Positions 56,013 through 64,000 of a stretch of 64,000 nt of DNA are shown piece after piece. The notes under the pieces were generated by a model. That model worked only from the letters and a program-made list of their open reading frames with translations. It did no database searches and was not told where the DNA came from. Both the position numbers and the translations under genes were made by a program. Source of the DNA: Arthrobacter sunyaminii (GTDB lineage: Bacteria > Actinomycetota > Actinomycetes > Actinomycetales > Micrococcaceae); NCBI RefSeq assembly GCF_018866305.1, contig NZ_CP076456.1, positions 3,782,001-3,846,000 of the forward strand, in the 5' to 3' direction. Each line of letters begins with the position of its first letter. The first letter of the stretch is position 1.

Positions 56013-56213
56013 TTATTCCGTCAGCTGCGGCTGGGTTTCGATGAAGACCCAGTCCCGTTCCCCAAGAATCGGCTCAATCACCGGGCCGCCCGCTTCCGCG
56101 ATGCGGTCCTGCACCTTTCGTGGGAGGCCTTCGTCACGAAGGTTCTCCCGCAGCCACATTTTGGCCGAACCGTCTAGATACGGCCACCAGCGCTCGATCT
56201 GGATCGGTTGCAT
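56013..56213 (-). CDS. Small protein of unknown function
   Basis: A 66-residue protein from ATG 56213 after AAGGGGG; the 146-codon frame upstream is not coding-like. Sequence starts MQPIQIERWWPYLDGSAKMWL and ends GERDWVFIETQPQLTE. No family recognised. It sits 112 bases downstream of pstS and 13 bases upstream of the AI-2E gene on the same strand. Confidence 0.65.
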   Translation of the reverse strand: MQPIQIERWWPYLDGSAKMWLRENLRDEGLPRKVQDRIAEAGGPVIEPILGERDWVFIETQPQLTE

Positions 56214-56325
56214 TGCTGCCCCCTTAAACTCGCGGTGAAACAACGTTGCCACCGCGGTCCGGACCGCGCAAGGGGGGTTGCCTAAGTGGCGGCCGCCCAA
56301 GGTGACAGGCGGCCGATGCGCCCAG

Positions 56326-57441
56326 CTAGGGCAGGGTGCCGATGCTTTCGATGGACTCGCGGGCCTGTTCCGCCAGGGTTGCCGGGATGGGAGCACTCTT
56401 GGCAGCGTCCTCCGAGGCCGCCTGTCCTTCGTCGCTGACCACGTACAGCCCAAACGCCTTTACCAGCTCCACTGTGTTCGGATCCTCATAGCCGCTGCAG
56501 TAGATCTGGTAGGAAACAAGAACCAGCGGATAGGCGCCGGGGACCGTGGTGGTGCGGTCCAGGTGGAGGGCAATGTCATGGGGGCCGCGGTCCGGAACGC
56601 GGCTGGCCTGTTCGACGGCGATTGACGCGCCCTCTGCACTGATCGGAACGTACTCCTCCCCGACCAGCAGATTGACGGTGCCCATGGAGTCGTCGATGAC
56701 GGAATCGTCCGCGTAGGTCACGGCACCCTCGGTGCGGGTCACCGTGCTGACCACACCGGCGTTCCCCTGTGCGTTTTCACCGCCCAAACCGCCCGGCCAT
56801 GTCCCCGAAGGGCTGTCCTGCCAGGCATCAGGAGCGGCGTCATGCAAATACTCGGTGAAGTTCTCGGTGGTGCCGGAGTCATCGGCCCGGCTGACCGGAG
56901 TTACCGGGAGGTCAGGGAGATCAACCCCGGGATTCTGCCCGGCAATGGCGGGATCATTCCACCTGACAATTTCGCCGCGGAAGATCCGCGCGATGGTTGC
57001 GGCGTCCAGGTTGAGGGAATCGATGCCCGGCAAATTGAAGGCCACGGCAATCGGTGAAATGTAGGCCGGAATATCCAGGGCGCCTCCCGGGCCGCAGACT
57101 TCGCGGGCCTGCTCCAATTCCTCCTCCTGCAGATAGGCATCCGAGCCGGCAAAATCCACGGCCCCGGCCAGGAGGGCGCTGCGGCCGGCGCCGGAGCCGT
57201 CCGGGGAATACTGCAGCTGAACCTTCGGGTGAAGGAGGCCGAAGCCTCCAATCCAGGCGTCCATGGCCGGTCCCTGGGCGCTGGACCCGGAGCCGGAAAG
57301 AATGCCGGAGAGAGTGGAGGTGCTGTTTTCCGCTGCTTCGCGCTGCGCGTCGCCCAGTGGATAGTCCGATCCGCAGGCGGACAACGCCAGCGCGGCGGCG
57401 GCAACCACGGCAAGAGTGCGGGCGGGACGGGGTTTCGGCAC
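56326..57441 (-). CDS. pstS: Phosphate ABC transporter substrate-binding lipoprotein
   Basis: A 371-residue lipoprotein from GTG 57441 (GGAAGGAC upstream). Signal peptide ends with lipobox LSAC. Phosphate-binding loops are FAGSDAYL, RADDSGTTENFTEYL and YADDSV. Length is normal for PstS. The pstC, pstA and pstB genes do not follow; instead a 66-residue protein and an AI-2E transporter lie downstream. It is therefore an orphan or second PstS copy. Confidence 0.9.
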   Translation of the reverse strand: MPKPRPARTLAVVAAAALALSACGSDYPLGDAQREAAENSTSTLSGILSGSGSSAQGPAMDAWIGGFGLLHPKVQLQYSPDGSGAGRSALLAGAVDFAGSDAYLQEEELEQAREVCGPGGALDIPAYISPIAVAFNLPGIDSLNLDAATIARIFRGEIVRWNDPAIAGQNPGVDLPDLPVTPVSRADDSGTTENFTEYLHDAAPDAWQDSPSGTWPGGLGGENAQGNAGVVSTVTRTEGAVTYADDSVIDDSMGTVNLLVGEEYVPISAEGASIAVEQASRVPDRGPHDIALHLDRTTTVPGAYPLVLVSYQIYCSGYEDPNTVELVKAFGLYVVSDEGQAASEDAAKSAPIPATLAEQARESIESIGTLP

Positions 57442-57690
57442 GGAGGCTGTCCTTCCGGGGACTGTGACTGTGGGCCGGTTTAAGTGCCCACACGAGCTCC
57501 CGGAGGAAAGACCGGGCGCCTCTTCAAGGCTAGCGGCCATTCCCGCTCCTCCGCCAACCGAAAGACCTTCCGGCCCTTGGCCGCCCGCAGTGCCGGTGAA
57601 ACGATGGAAAGACCGCGACGGCTGCCTCTTTTGTTCCCGGACGGAAATCCGGACCCGGAATCAGCTGTCATCGGCCCAGGAGGAGTCAAA

Positions 57691-58074
57691 GTGCTCATTA
57701 CCGCAGCCGTCTTTGCCGTGATTGCCGCGGCTATTCATCTGTACATCTTTGTGCTGGAGTCCCTGCGCTGGACTGCGCCGGCAACCATGGCGGTGTTTAG
57801 AATCTCCACTCCGCAGGAAGCTGCCTATACCCAGGGCCTGGCCTATAACCAGGGCTTCTACAACCTCTTCCTGGCCGTGGGAGCGATGCTGGGTGTAGTT
57901 CTGCTCGGGGCCGGCAGCCGAGTGGCCGGGCTGACCCTGATGAGTTTTGCCGCTGCGTCAATGGTGCTGGCCGCTTTGGTCCTGGTGTTCAGCAACCGCC
58001 GGATGATCCGTCCGGCCCTTATTCAGGGCGGGCCGGCCCTTGTCTGCCTCGCGTTCACCCTGCTCGGTGCCTGA
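57691..58074 (+). CDS. DUF1304 membrane protein
   Basis: A 127-residue membrane protein from GTG 57691, seven bases after GGAGGAG. Four helices and the IHLYIFVLESLRW and GLAYNQGFYNLFLA motifs are the DUF1304 signature. The longer frame to 57484 is upstream of the family boundary and overlaps the pstS leader. Function is unknown. Confidence 0.88.
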   Translation: MLITAAVFAVIAAAIHLYIFVLESLRWTAPATMAVFRISTPQEAAYTQGLAYNQGFYNLFLAVGAMLGVVLLGAGSRVAGLTLMSFAAASMVLAALVLVFSNRRMIRPALIQGGPALVCLAFTLLGA

Positions 58075-58093
58075 CGGTGCTCTTATCGCTTGG

Positions 58094-59011
58094 CTATTCC
58101 GTTCGGGCAGCCCCGTAGGCAGCTGCAGTCCACAGGTGGAACAGGGCATAGGCACGCCACGGCCGCCAAGGTTCGGAGAGCGCCGCCGCCGCACGCGCCG
58201 TCGCAACTCCCAGCGCCCGCTTAAGCACCAGGTCGTCGGCCGGATACGCGTCCCGGTCACCGAAGACACGCACCGCAAGATAATCGGCGGTCCAGGGCCC
58301 AACTCCCGGCAGCGCCAGCAGCGCGCTCCGGGTTGATCCGGCGTCAGCTTCCGGGCTGACCTCCAGACCGGAAGCCACTGCTCCGGCCAGCGCGGTGACG
58401 GTGCGTGCCCGGGCGTGTGTCAGCCCCACGGCCAGCTGCAGTTCCGACGGCGGCACGGCAGCCAGCTCTTCAGGCGAGGGGAAGGCACGCAGCCCGTCCC
58501 GTTCGGCACCGCCGTAGGATGCCGCGAGCCGGGCGCCGAAAGTACGGGCAGCCGCCAGCGAGACCTGCTGGCCCAGCACCGTCTGGACTGCGGTCTCGAA
58601 GCCGTCCACCGATCCCGGCACCCGCAAACCCCGGGACACCGCCACCAGCGGAGCCAGAAGGTCAAAACCGGAGAGAAACGGATCGATGACGGCGGGATCC
58701 GCCTCCAGATCCAGCCAGCGCCGAACCAATGCGAGCACCGCGGCTTCTTCCTGCCCCCGGGCCTTCGCCGGAGTCGCCCCATCCAGGGAAAGCTCTGCCT
58801 CCACGGCGCCCGGATGGCCGAACCGGACGCGGACCAGAGCCGGCCCGGACGGCGCGGGCACCAGGCGCTCCACCCAGGCCCCGCCGTCGTCGTATTCCGC
58901 CCGCTCCACCCCGGGCACTGCGTGGGCCGCAAGCGCGCGGAACAGCGGCTGCCAGGCGAACGGTTCGGCGCAGGGCAGAACGTGTCGGACACTCCGGGTC
59001 AGCGCCGGCAT
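58094..59011 (-). CDS. alkA: DNA-3-methyladenine glycosylase II
   Basis: A 305-residue AlkA-type glycosylase. An N-terminal AlkA domain (about 1-110) precedes the helix-hairpin-helix/GPD core, with the hairpin LPGVGPWTADYLAVR and catalytic Asp in DAYPADDL. It removes 3-methyladenine and other alkylated bases. It is the last gene of a five-gene repair operon; its start overlaps the alkB stop. Confidence 0.93.
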   Translation of the reverse strand: MPALTRSVRHVLPCAEPFAWQPLFRALAAHAVPGVERAEYDDGGAWVERLVPAPSGPALVRVRFGHPGAVEAELSLDGATPAKARGQEEAAVLALVRRWLDLEADPAVIDPFLSGFDLLAPLVAVSRGLRVPGSVDGFETAVQTVLGQQVSLAAARTFGARLAASYGGAERDGLRAFPSPEELAAVPPSELQLAVGLTHARARTVTALAGAVASGLEVSPEADAGSTRSALLALPGVGPWTADYLAVRVFGDRDAYPADDLVLKRALGVATARAAAALSEPWRPWRAYALFHLWTAAAYGAARTE

Positions 59012-59697
59012 CAGGACAAACCGGTCATGCGCAGGGTGATGTTGATCCGGCCCCGGGGAAGTCCGGAAGCGGGGTCGGCTGTGTCCGGAAAGGTCTTCGG
59101 CACACCGTGGTATGCAAACCGGGAGGGGCCGCCAAACACGAAAAGATCACCGGAATTCAGCTCAATATCGGTGAACGGCCGGGTCCTGGTCAATGTATTC
59201 CCAAAACGGAATATACAGGTGTCGCCGATGCTCAGGGAAACCACAGGGGCGCTGGACTTCTCATCCTTGTCCTGGTGCATGCCCATGTGGGCGCCGTGCG
59301 CGTAGTAATTGATCAGCGCCGTGTCCGGGGTGTAATCCTCGGGTTTCCACAGCTCCGGGGCGTATCCGGGCCGGCCGGGGGTGGCGTACGCTTCGGCCAA
59401 CGCCCGCCGGCCCAGGGTGATCAGCCAGTCGGGCACGTCGGCCACCCGTCCGCCGCCGGCGTCGTCCGCAGTGCGGGTGTACTTGTACGGCTGCCAGTGC
59501 CAGCCCAGGCATACCGTCTGCACCGACATCGGATGCCCGCCCGGCATGACGGCGGCGCGCATGGGCACCGGTCCCACCGCCCACTGCCGGCAGGCCCGGA
59601 CAATCTCCCGCTGGGCCGCCAGGTCCAGCCACCCGGGTACGTGGACGGCGCCCGGCCCCGGTTCAGTACGTTCGGGCGGAAAGAGTGCATTGTTCAT
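59011..59697 (-). CDS. alkB: AlkB-type 2-oxoglutarate/Fe(II) DNA dealkylase
   Basis: A 228-residue AlkB. Iron ligands are His-x-Asp in GMHQDKDE and a later His in FAYHGVPKTF; the 2-oxoglutarate Arg is in RGRINITLRMTG. INYYAHGAHMG is the family stretch. It reverses N1-methyladenine and N3-methylcytosine. ATG overlaps the ogt stop (ATGA). Confidence 0.95.
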   Translation of the reverse strand: MNNALFPPERTEPGPGAVHVPGWLDLAAQREIVRACRQWAVGPVPMRAAVMPGGHPMSVQTVCLGWHWQPYKYTRTADDAGGGRVADVPDWLITLGRRALAEAYATPGRPGYAPELWKPEDYTPDTALINYYAHGAHMGMHQDKDEKSSAPVVSLSIGDTCIFRFGNTLTRTRPFTDIELNSGDLFVFGGPSRFAYHGVPKTFPDTADPASGLPRGRINITLRMTGLS

Positions 59698-60341
59698 GCG
59701 GCTGCCTCCAAGTTCAGCAGAAGCCGTTTGGCAGCAGGGCCGCCGCGGTAGCCGCCCGTGCTGCCGTCCGAGCGCACCACCCGGTGGCAGGGCACCACCA
59801 CGGGCAGCGGGTTCAGGGCGCAGGCGGTCCCGACGGCTCGGACCGCGCCGGGGCTTCCTGCCAGCGCGGCAACGGCCGAATATGTTGCAGTGGATCCGTA
59901 GCCAATGTCCCGCAGATGCTCCACGACGGAGCGGCGGAACCCTGCCGTTAGCCGCAGGTCCAGCGGCAGGTCGAAAGTGCGGCGGGTTCCGTCAAAGTAC
60001 TCGGTGATCTGAGCGGCGGCGGCTTGGAGCCGGTCCGGTGCAGCCAGGATCCGGGGGCTGATGCGTTCGGCCAGCAGGGCCAGCACGGCGTCATGGTCTT
60101 CACAGTCAAAGGCCACCCGTACCAGGCCTGCATGCGTGGCGGCCAGCAGCAGCTTCCCCACCGGGGTCTCAACAACTGTGTACCCCACATCCAGCAGCCG
60201 GGCTTGCTCGGCGGCAGCCCCCAGACGTTTCTGCAGCCGGTCCAGGGTGTCGCGGTCGGCCATCTCCCGTCCGGGTCCCGGCTCCTGAATCAGGCGTTCC
60301 AGCGGGCTTTCCTGCATTGGGTTGTCCTGCAGCGGGATCAT
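59694..60341 (-). CDS. ogt: Methylated-DNA-protein-cysteine methyltransferase with N-terminal extension
   Basis: A 215-residue Ogt from ATG 60341 (GGAGGAGTCCCG upstream), whose ATGA overlaps the sigma-factor stop. The acceptor Cys is in VVPCHRVVRSDGSTGGYRGG. The usual Ogt N domain begins near LLDVGYTVVETPVGK (about residue 49), leaving an extra ~48 residues rich in charged and Gln residues. Anti-sigma factors normally occupy this overlapping position, so the extension is notable. It removes alkyl groups from O6-guanine. Confidence 0.92.
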   Translation of the reverse strand: MIPLQDNPMQESPLERLIQEPGPGREMADRDTLDRLQKRLGAAAEQARLLDVGYTVVETPVGKLLLAATHAGLVRVAFDCEDHDAVLALLAERISPRILAAPDRLQAAAAQITEYFDGTRRTFDLPLDLRLTAGFRRSVVEHLRDIGYGSTATYSAVAALAGSPGAVRAVGTACALNPLPVVVPCHRVVRSDGSTGGYRGGPAAKRLLLNLEAAA

Positions 60342-60910
60342 CGGGACTCCTCCAGGTTCAGGCTGCGCAGTTTCTTCATGCCGTCCGCTGCCGACCGGCG
60401 GCACGCTGCCTCGGTTCCACCCAGCAGCACTGCCACCTCGGCATAGGGCAGGCCCGCCAGGTGGTGGTAGGCAAGGGCTTCACGCTGGCGCTGCGGCAGA
60501 GTTTTGAGTGCCTCCCACAACGGGTCAAAGCACTCGGAGCCCTCCGGTGCACTGCCGTTTCCAGGGGCACGGGCAACGGGCCCCGGGCGGAACGCGGTCT
60601 CGGGCAGTTCACCGACGGGCACCGGCCGCCGGCCGGCGGCACGGTGGACGTCTATGGCCTTGTGCTTGGCGATCGTCACCAGCCAGGCCTGGATGTTGGC
60701 CCCCGGCGGCAGCCCGGGATAAGCGCGCAGAGCGGCCAGGAACGTTTCCGACCAGGCGTCCTCGGCGTCCTGCGGGCCCAGCACGGCACGGCAGACCCGC
60801 AGCACGGCCGGGCCGTGCTCCCTGACAATGGCTTCGAACGGTTTCACTTCCACACCCGGTAGACGTTTCCGAAACAGCTTTTGTGAGCCGGCTCCGGTTT
60901 CAGCTCCCAT
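60338..60910 (-). CDS. ECF-type sigma factor in the alkylation-repair operon
   Basis: A 190-residue sigma-70 family factor from ATG 60910. Region 2 spans about 18-90 (DAEDAWSETFLAALRAYPG...NIQAWLVTIAKHKAIDVHRA) and region 4 about 125-185 (LPQRQREALAYHHLAGLPYAEVAVLLGGTEAACRRSAADG). It lies 40 bases after an ogt gene and overlaps a second ogt gene, with no separate anti-sigma factor in view. It probably activates this operon in response to alkylation. An alternative GTG at 60853 cuts into region 2 and is unlikely. Confidence 0.85.
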   Translation of the reverse strand: MGAETGAGSQKLFRKRLPGVEVKPFEAIVREHGPAVLRVCRAVLGPQDAEDAWSETFLAALRAYPGLPPGANIQAWLVTIAKHKAIDVHRAAGRRPVPVGELPETAFRPGPVARAPGNGSAPEGSECFDPLWEALKTLPQRQREALAYHHLAGLPYAEVAVLLGGTEAACRRSAADGMKKLRSLNLEESR

Positions 60911-60950
60911 GGTCTCACCGCACGGGCTCCCCGGCCTGCGCCCGCGGGTT

Positions 60951-61460
60951 TCAGAACAGCATGTCCTGGACCCGCCGGGGATCCTCCAGCCCCAGCAGAA
61001 AGTGCTTGCGCTGCAGCCCGCCGGCATAGCCGGTCAGCGCACCGGCCGCGCCGACGACCCGGTGGCAGGGAATGATGACGGAAACCGGATTGCGCGCATT
61101 GGCTGAACCGACGGCCTGGGCCAGGTTTTTATCGCCCAGCTCGCGGGCCAGGTCGCCGTAGGACCGCGTTGCACCAAAAGGAATCTCCTGCAGGAGGGCC
61201 CAGACCCGCTGCCGGAACGGATTTCCCGCCGGGGCGAGCGGCAGATCGAACTCCCGCCGGTCACCGGCGAAGTACTCGCCCAGCTGGTCCCGCGTCCGCG
61301 CCAGGACAGCGGCAGCGTCCAGGGGTACCTGCGCGCCCAGCGTGTCCGGCGCAGGTCCGCGCCGGTGGTTCTCCATGTACACCGCCGTAAGGGCACCGCC
61401 GTCGGCCACCAGGGTCAGTAACCCGATGGGCGAAGGGATGACGGCATGCACGGCACTCAT
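60951..61460 (-). CDS. ogt: Methylated-DNA-protein-cysteine methyltransferase
   Basis: A 169-residue Ogt, first gene of the repair operon. The acceptor Cys is in IIPCHRVVGAAGALTGYAGG and the DNA-binding helix is FRQRVWALLQEIPFGATRSYGDLA. It has the standard length and is not a close copy of the second ogt. It repairs O6-alkylguanine. Confidence 0.95.
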   Translation of the reverse strand: MSAVHAVIPSPIGLLTLVADGGALTAVYMENHRRGPAPDTLGAQVPLDAAAVLARTRDQLGEYFAGDRREFDLPLAPAGNPFRQRVWALLQEIPFGATRSYGDLARELGDKNLAQAVGSANARNPVSVIIPCHRVVGAAGALTGYAGGLQRKHFLLGLEDPRRVQDMLF

Positions 61461-61477
61461 GAGCCGAGCGTAGCGCC

Positions 61478-62971
61478 TTAGCCGCCCAGCTGGCCGCTGA
61501 GCCGGGAACGGATGGCATCGGAGGAGTCATTCAAACCGGTAATGCGGACGGTCTTGCCCCGGCTCCGGTACTTTTCCGTGATGGCGTCCAGCGCGGCCAC
61601 GGTCGAGGCATCCCAAACATGCGAGGCGCTGAGGTCAATCAGCACGTCATCCGGATCCAGGGCGTATTCAAACTGGGTGTAGAGGTCATTGGAGGAGGCA
61701 AAGAACAACTCGCCGCGCACCGTGTAGGTGACCGTGCCGCCGTCGTCCGCCGCAGCGCGCTGCACGGTGACGAAGTGCGCCACCCGGCGCGCGAACAGCA
61801 CCATGGCGGCGAGGGTTCCCGCTCCGACGCCGATGGCCAGATTGTGGGTGAACACCGTGGCCACGACGGTGATGACCATGACGGCTGTTTCGGACTTGGG
61901 CATGCGGCGCAGGGTGGAGGGCCGGATGCTGTGCCAGTCAAAGGCCGCCCAGGCGACGAAGATCATCACGGCCACGAGTGCCGCCATGGGGATCAGCGCC
62001 ACGATGTCCCCGAGTGCCACCACCAGGATGAGCAGGAACACTCCGGCCAGGAAAGTGGAAATCCGGGTGCGGGCACCCGAGGCCTTGACGTTCATCATGG
62101 TCTGCCCGACGACGGCGCAGCCGCCCATGCCGCCGAAGAAGCCGGTGACGATGTTGGCGATGCCCTGACCGGCCGCCTCACGCGGCTTGGAGGACCGGGT
62201 GTCGGTGATGTCATCGACCAGTTTGGCGGTCAGGAGGGATTCCAGCAGGCCCACAAAGGCCATGGCGAGGGCGTACGGAGCGATGATCTGCAGCGTCTCG
62301 AGGGTCAGCGGCACGTCGGGAAACAGCAGGGCGGGGAGACTGTCGGGCAGCGCACCCTTGTCCCCGACCGTGGGGATCTCCCAGCCCGCGGCAACGGCGG
62401 CAACGGTCAGCACCACAATCGCCACCAGCGGTGCGGGCACCGCCGTCGTCAGCCGGGGCAGGCCGAAAACAATCACCAGCCCGACGGCGATCACCGGGTA
62501 AACCAGCCAGGGCACGCCGATCAGCTCGGGCAGCTGGGAGGAGAAGACCAGGATGGCCAGGGCGTTGACGAAGCCCACCATCACGGAGCGCGGGATGAAG
62601 CGCATGAGCTTGGCGACGCCGGCAAGCGCCAGCAGGATCTGCAGGATGCCGGCCAGGATGACCGTTGGCACCAGATACTGCACGCCGTGGCTGGCCACCA
62701 CCGGGGCGATGACCAGGGCGACGGCGCCGGTGGCAGCGGAGATCATGGCCGGGCGGCCGCCCACGAAAGCGATGGTGACTGCCATGGTGAAGGACGCGAA
62801 AAGACCCATCCGCGGATCCACACCGGCGATCACGGAGAACGCGATTGCTTCGGGGATCAACGCCAGGGCCACCACGAGTCCGGCCAGGACCTCGGTTTTC
62901 AGCAGCCGCGGCGAGCGCAGCGTGGACAGGACAGACTGCCGGGCGGCCGGGGCAGGTGCACTTGGTGTCAT
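61478..62971 (-). CDS. SulP-family anion transporter with STAS domain
   Basis: A 497-residue transporter from ATG 62971, preferred over an upstream TTG. About 11-12 helices with LVVALALIPEAIAFSVIAGVDP at the start and GFFGGMGGCAVVGQTMMNVKASGARTRIS in the middle are SulP hallmarks. The C-terminal STAS domain covers about 400-497 (LIDLSASHVWDASTVAALDAI). Substrates in the family include sulfate, bicarbonate and dicarboxylates. Confidence 0.93.
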   Translation of the reverse strand: MTPSAPAPAARQSVLSTLRSPRLLKTEVLAGLVVALALIPEAIAFSVIAGVDPRMGLFASFTMAVTIAFVGGRPAMISAATGAVALVIAPVVASHGVQYLVPTVILAGILQILLALAGVAKLMRFIPRSVMVGFVNALAILVFSSQLPELIGVPWLVYPVIAVGLVIVFGLPRLTTAVPAPLVAIVVLTVAAVAAGWEIPTVGDKGALPDSLPALLFPDVPLTLETLQIIAPYALAMAFVGLLESLLTAKLVDDITDTRSSKPREAAGQGIANIVTGFFGGMGGCAVVGQTMMNVKASGARTRISTFLAGVFLLILVVALGDIVALIPMAALVAVMIFVAWAAFDWHSIRPSTLRRMPKSETAVMVITVVATVFTHNLAIGVGAGTLAAMVLFARRVAHFVTVQRAAADDGGTVTYTVRGELFFASSNDLYTQFEYALDPDDVLIDLSASHVWDASTVAALDAITEKYRSRGKTVRITGLNDSSDAIRSRLSGQLGG

Positions 62972-63215
62972 AGCGGGCAAGGCTGTTCCGTTCGAATGTG
63001 CTGGGAGGATCCGGTGGCCGGGACGGGGTGTGCGGGGCCGTGCGTCGAATCCGCTTCCAGATTACCGCCGCGCAGGCACCCTCCGATCCGGCTCCGCGGC
63101 ACGGGCGGCCGATGTCACACTGGCCCGGACTCTGTGAGGAGGGCGGTGATGTTCTACTGACAGGACCTGACCTCTCCGGAACGTCTTTGTCTGGGAACAT
63201 AATGCATACTAATGC

Positions 63216-63238
63216 GCAGCGGAAAGTGTGTTCGCTGC
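63216..63238. promoter_or_regulatory. Inverted repeat upstream of the DapA-family gene
   Basis: GCAGCG (63216-63221) and CGCTGC (63233-63238) are perfect 6-bp arms, 22 bp before the start codon, in an AT-richer stretch (63195-63245) that may hold the promoter. It could be an operator. Confidence 0.35.
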
Positions 63239-63260
63239 ACATAATCGGAGGGAGCGTGCA

Positions 63261-64000
63261 TTGTTTACCGGCCTGAGCGCTTTTCCCCTGACACCGCTGC
63301 ACAATGACGCCGTGGATGAAAGTGCTTTTGTCCGCCTGATGGTGCGGCTGGCCGAGTCCGACGTCGATTCGATCGCAGTGCTGGGCTCCACCGGCTCCTA
63401 CCCCTATCTGAGCGCCGGGGAGCGCCGGCGCGTGGTGCAGCTGGCCGCGGCAAGTGCTGGATCGAAGCCGCTGATCGTCGGGGTCGGGGCGCTGCGCACT
63501 TCCGAGGTCCTGGCCCATGTCCGGGCTGCGGAAGAAGCAGGCGCCGCAGGGATCCTGCTGGCTCCGGTGAGTTACCAGGCCCTGACGGACGACGACGTTT
63601 ACGGCCTTTTCCGGGAAGTCACGGACTCCTCCAATGTGCCGGTCATTGTTTATGACAATCCCGGCACGACCCATTTCACTTTCAGCACCGCACTCTACGG
63701 CAGAATTGCGGAGCTGCCCGGAATAGCGTCGATCAAAATCCCTCCGGTATCCGCCGCAGCCGCACCGGAAAGGGTCAGAGCCGTCCGTGCCGTGATTCCG
63801 GACCATGTAACCGTCGGTATCTCCGGGGATGCTGCTGCCGCCGGCGGACTCACCGCCGGGTGCGACGCGTGGTACTCAGCCGCGGCGGGCACCCTGCCCG
63901 GCGAGATGGTGCGGATCATGCGTGCCGCACAGGAAGGCCGGTACGAAGACGCGGCAGCCGAGTCTGCACGGATGGCTCCGCTGTGGGAGCTCTTTGCCGA
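63261..64000 (+). CDS. DapA/NanA-family aldolase or synthase (partial, runs off the window)
   Basis: A frame from TTG 63261, six bases after GGAGGGAG, stays open to the window end (about 246 codons). Motifs match the dihydrodipicolinate synthase / N-acetylneuraminate lyase family: GSTGSYPYL (GTTGE position), Tyr in IVYDNPGTT and the Schiff-base Lys in IASIKIPP. The GTTGE motif has Ser instead of the usual Thr-Gly-Glu. This is typical of the catabolic members that act on 2-oxo sugar acids or similar, rather than lysine biosynthesis. The 3' end is not in the window. Confidence 0.82.
   Translation, partial: MFTGLSAFPLTPLHNDAVDESAFVRLMVRLAESDVDSIAVLGSTGSYPYLSAGERRRVVQLAAASAGSKPLIVGVGALRTSEVLAHVRAAEEAGAAGILLAPVSYQALTDDDVYGLFREVTDSSNVPVIVYDNPGTTHFTFSTALYGRIAELPGIASIKIPPVSAAAAPERVRAVRAVIPDHVTVGISGDAAAAGGLTAGCDAWYSAAAGTLPGEMVRIMRAAQEGRYEDAAAESARMAPLWELFA

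Noticed and set aside
61619..63160. A 513-codon plus-strand frame opposite the SulP gene
   Set aside because: Composition (His, Asp, Gly, Gln) and total overlap with SulP mark it as a shadow.
1..64000. CRISPR array or rRNA operon
   Set aside because: No regularly spaced repeats and no rRNA-like sequence were seen on either strand.

Overview
The window is a high-GC chromosomal segment of an actinobacterium, most likely Micrococcaceae (Arthrobacter-like). The support is family content and codon bias: GTG and TTG starts, PaoABC-type oxidase, a bkd-type 2-oxoacid dehydrogenase, a PGPGW protein, a ClpX-C4 zinc-finger protein and many small membrane proteins. This is inference; there is no rRNA or other phylogenetic marker here. 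I see no CRISPR array, no intact insertion sequence and no prophage.

Layout. 0.5-8.8 kb: two divergent operons around a GntR/FCD regulator. Leftward: GntP-type acid-sugar permease, SDR and a TIM-barrel isomerase/decarboxylase-like protein. Rightward: regulator, 3-hydroxyacid dehydrogenase, DAK-type kinase, TIM-like isomerase and RpiB-like isomerase. The last three match the L-erythrulose to D-erythrose-4-phosphate branch, so the locus probably takes up a sugar acid, oxidises and decarboxylates it to a tetrulose, and feeds the pentose phosphate pathway. Two CCTATAGG palindromes, one in each intergenic gap next to the regulator, look like its operators. 8.9-16.4 kb: a LuxR-type regulator, an aminotransferase, bkdABC and a HisC-like aminotransferase. 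16.5-18.5 kb: a small membrane protein and a WXG100-like/alpha-beta-hydrolase pair. 18.8-27.8 kb: housekeeping and resistance genes (purB, rlmN, a deaminase, VOC proteins, a short UvrA paralogue, an AlaX-like editing protein). 27.86 kb: initiator tRNA with a terminator. 28.1-31.8 kb: paoABC molybdenum aldehyde oxidase. 31.9-42.2 kb: mixed single genes (GNATs, TetR, SDR, 5-alpha-reductase-like protein, a broken Nudix gene, a class A beta-lactamase-like lipoprotein, APH, Rieske protein, Nudix, AKR). 42.4-52 kb: efflux loci, namely tetR-mmpL, an MFS gene with twin inverted repeats, and marR/Bcr-type MFS with a palindrome inside the promoter. 52.2-54.7 kb: an odd accessory patch with a stand-alone thiopeptide-type (SpaB_C-like) RiPP enzyme, a divergent cysteine-tailed LPD29-like protein and a 48-residue cysteine-containing peptide gene. 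54.7-58.1 kb: AI-2E transporter, orphan PstS and DUF1304 protein. 58.1-61.5 kb: a tightly overlapping alkylation-repair operon, ogt - ECF sigma - ogt - alkB - alkA. 61.5-63 kb: SulP transporter. The window ends inside a DapA-family gene.

Most notable are (1) the orphan RiPP-type enzyme locus, (2) the alkylation-repair operon in which a sigma factor overlaps an Ogt gene where an anti-sigma gene normally sits, and (3) the sugar-acid to L-erythrulose pathway with its predicted operators. Start codons were re-chosen wherever a ribosome binding site or domain boundary disagreed with the longest ORF.
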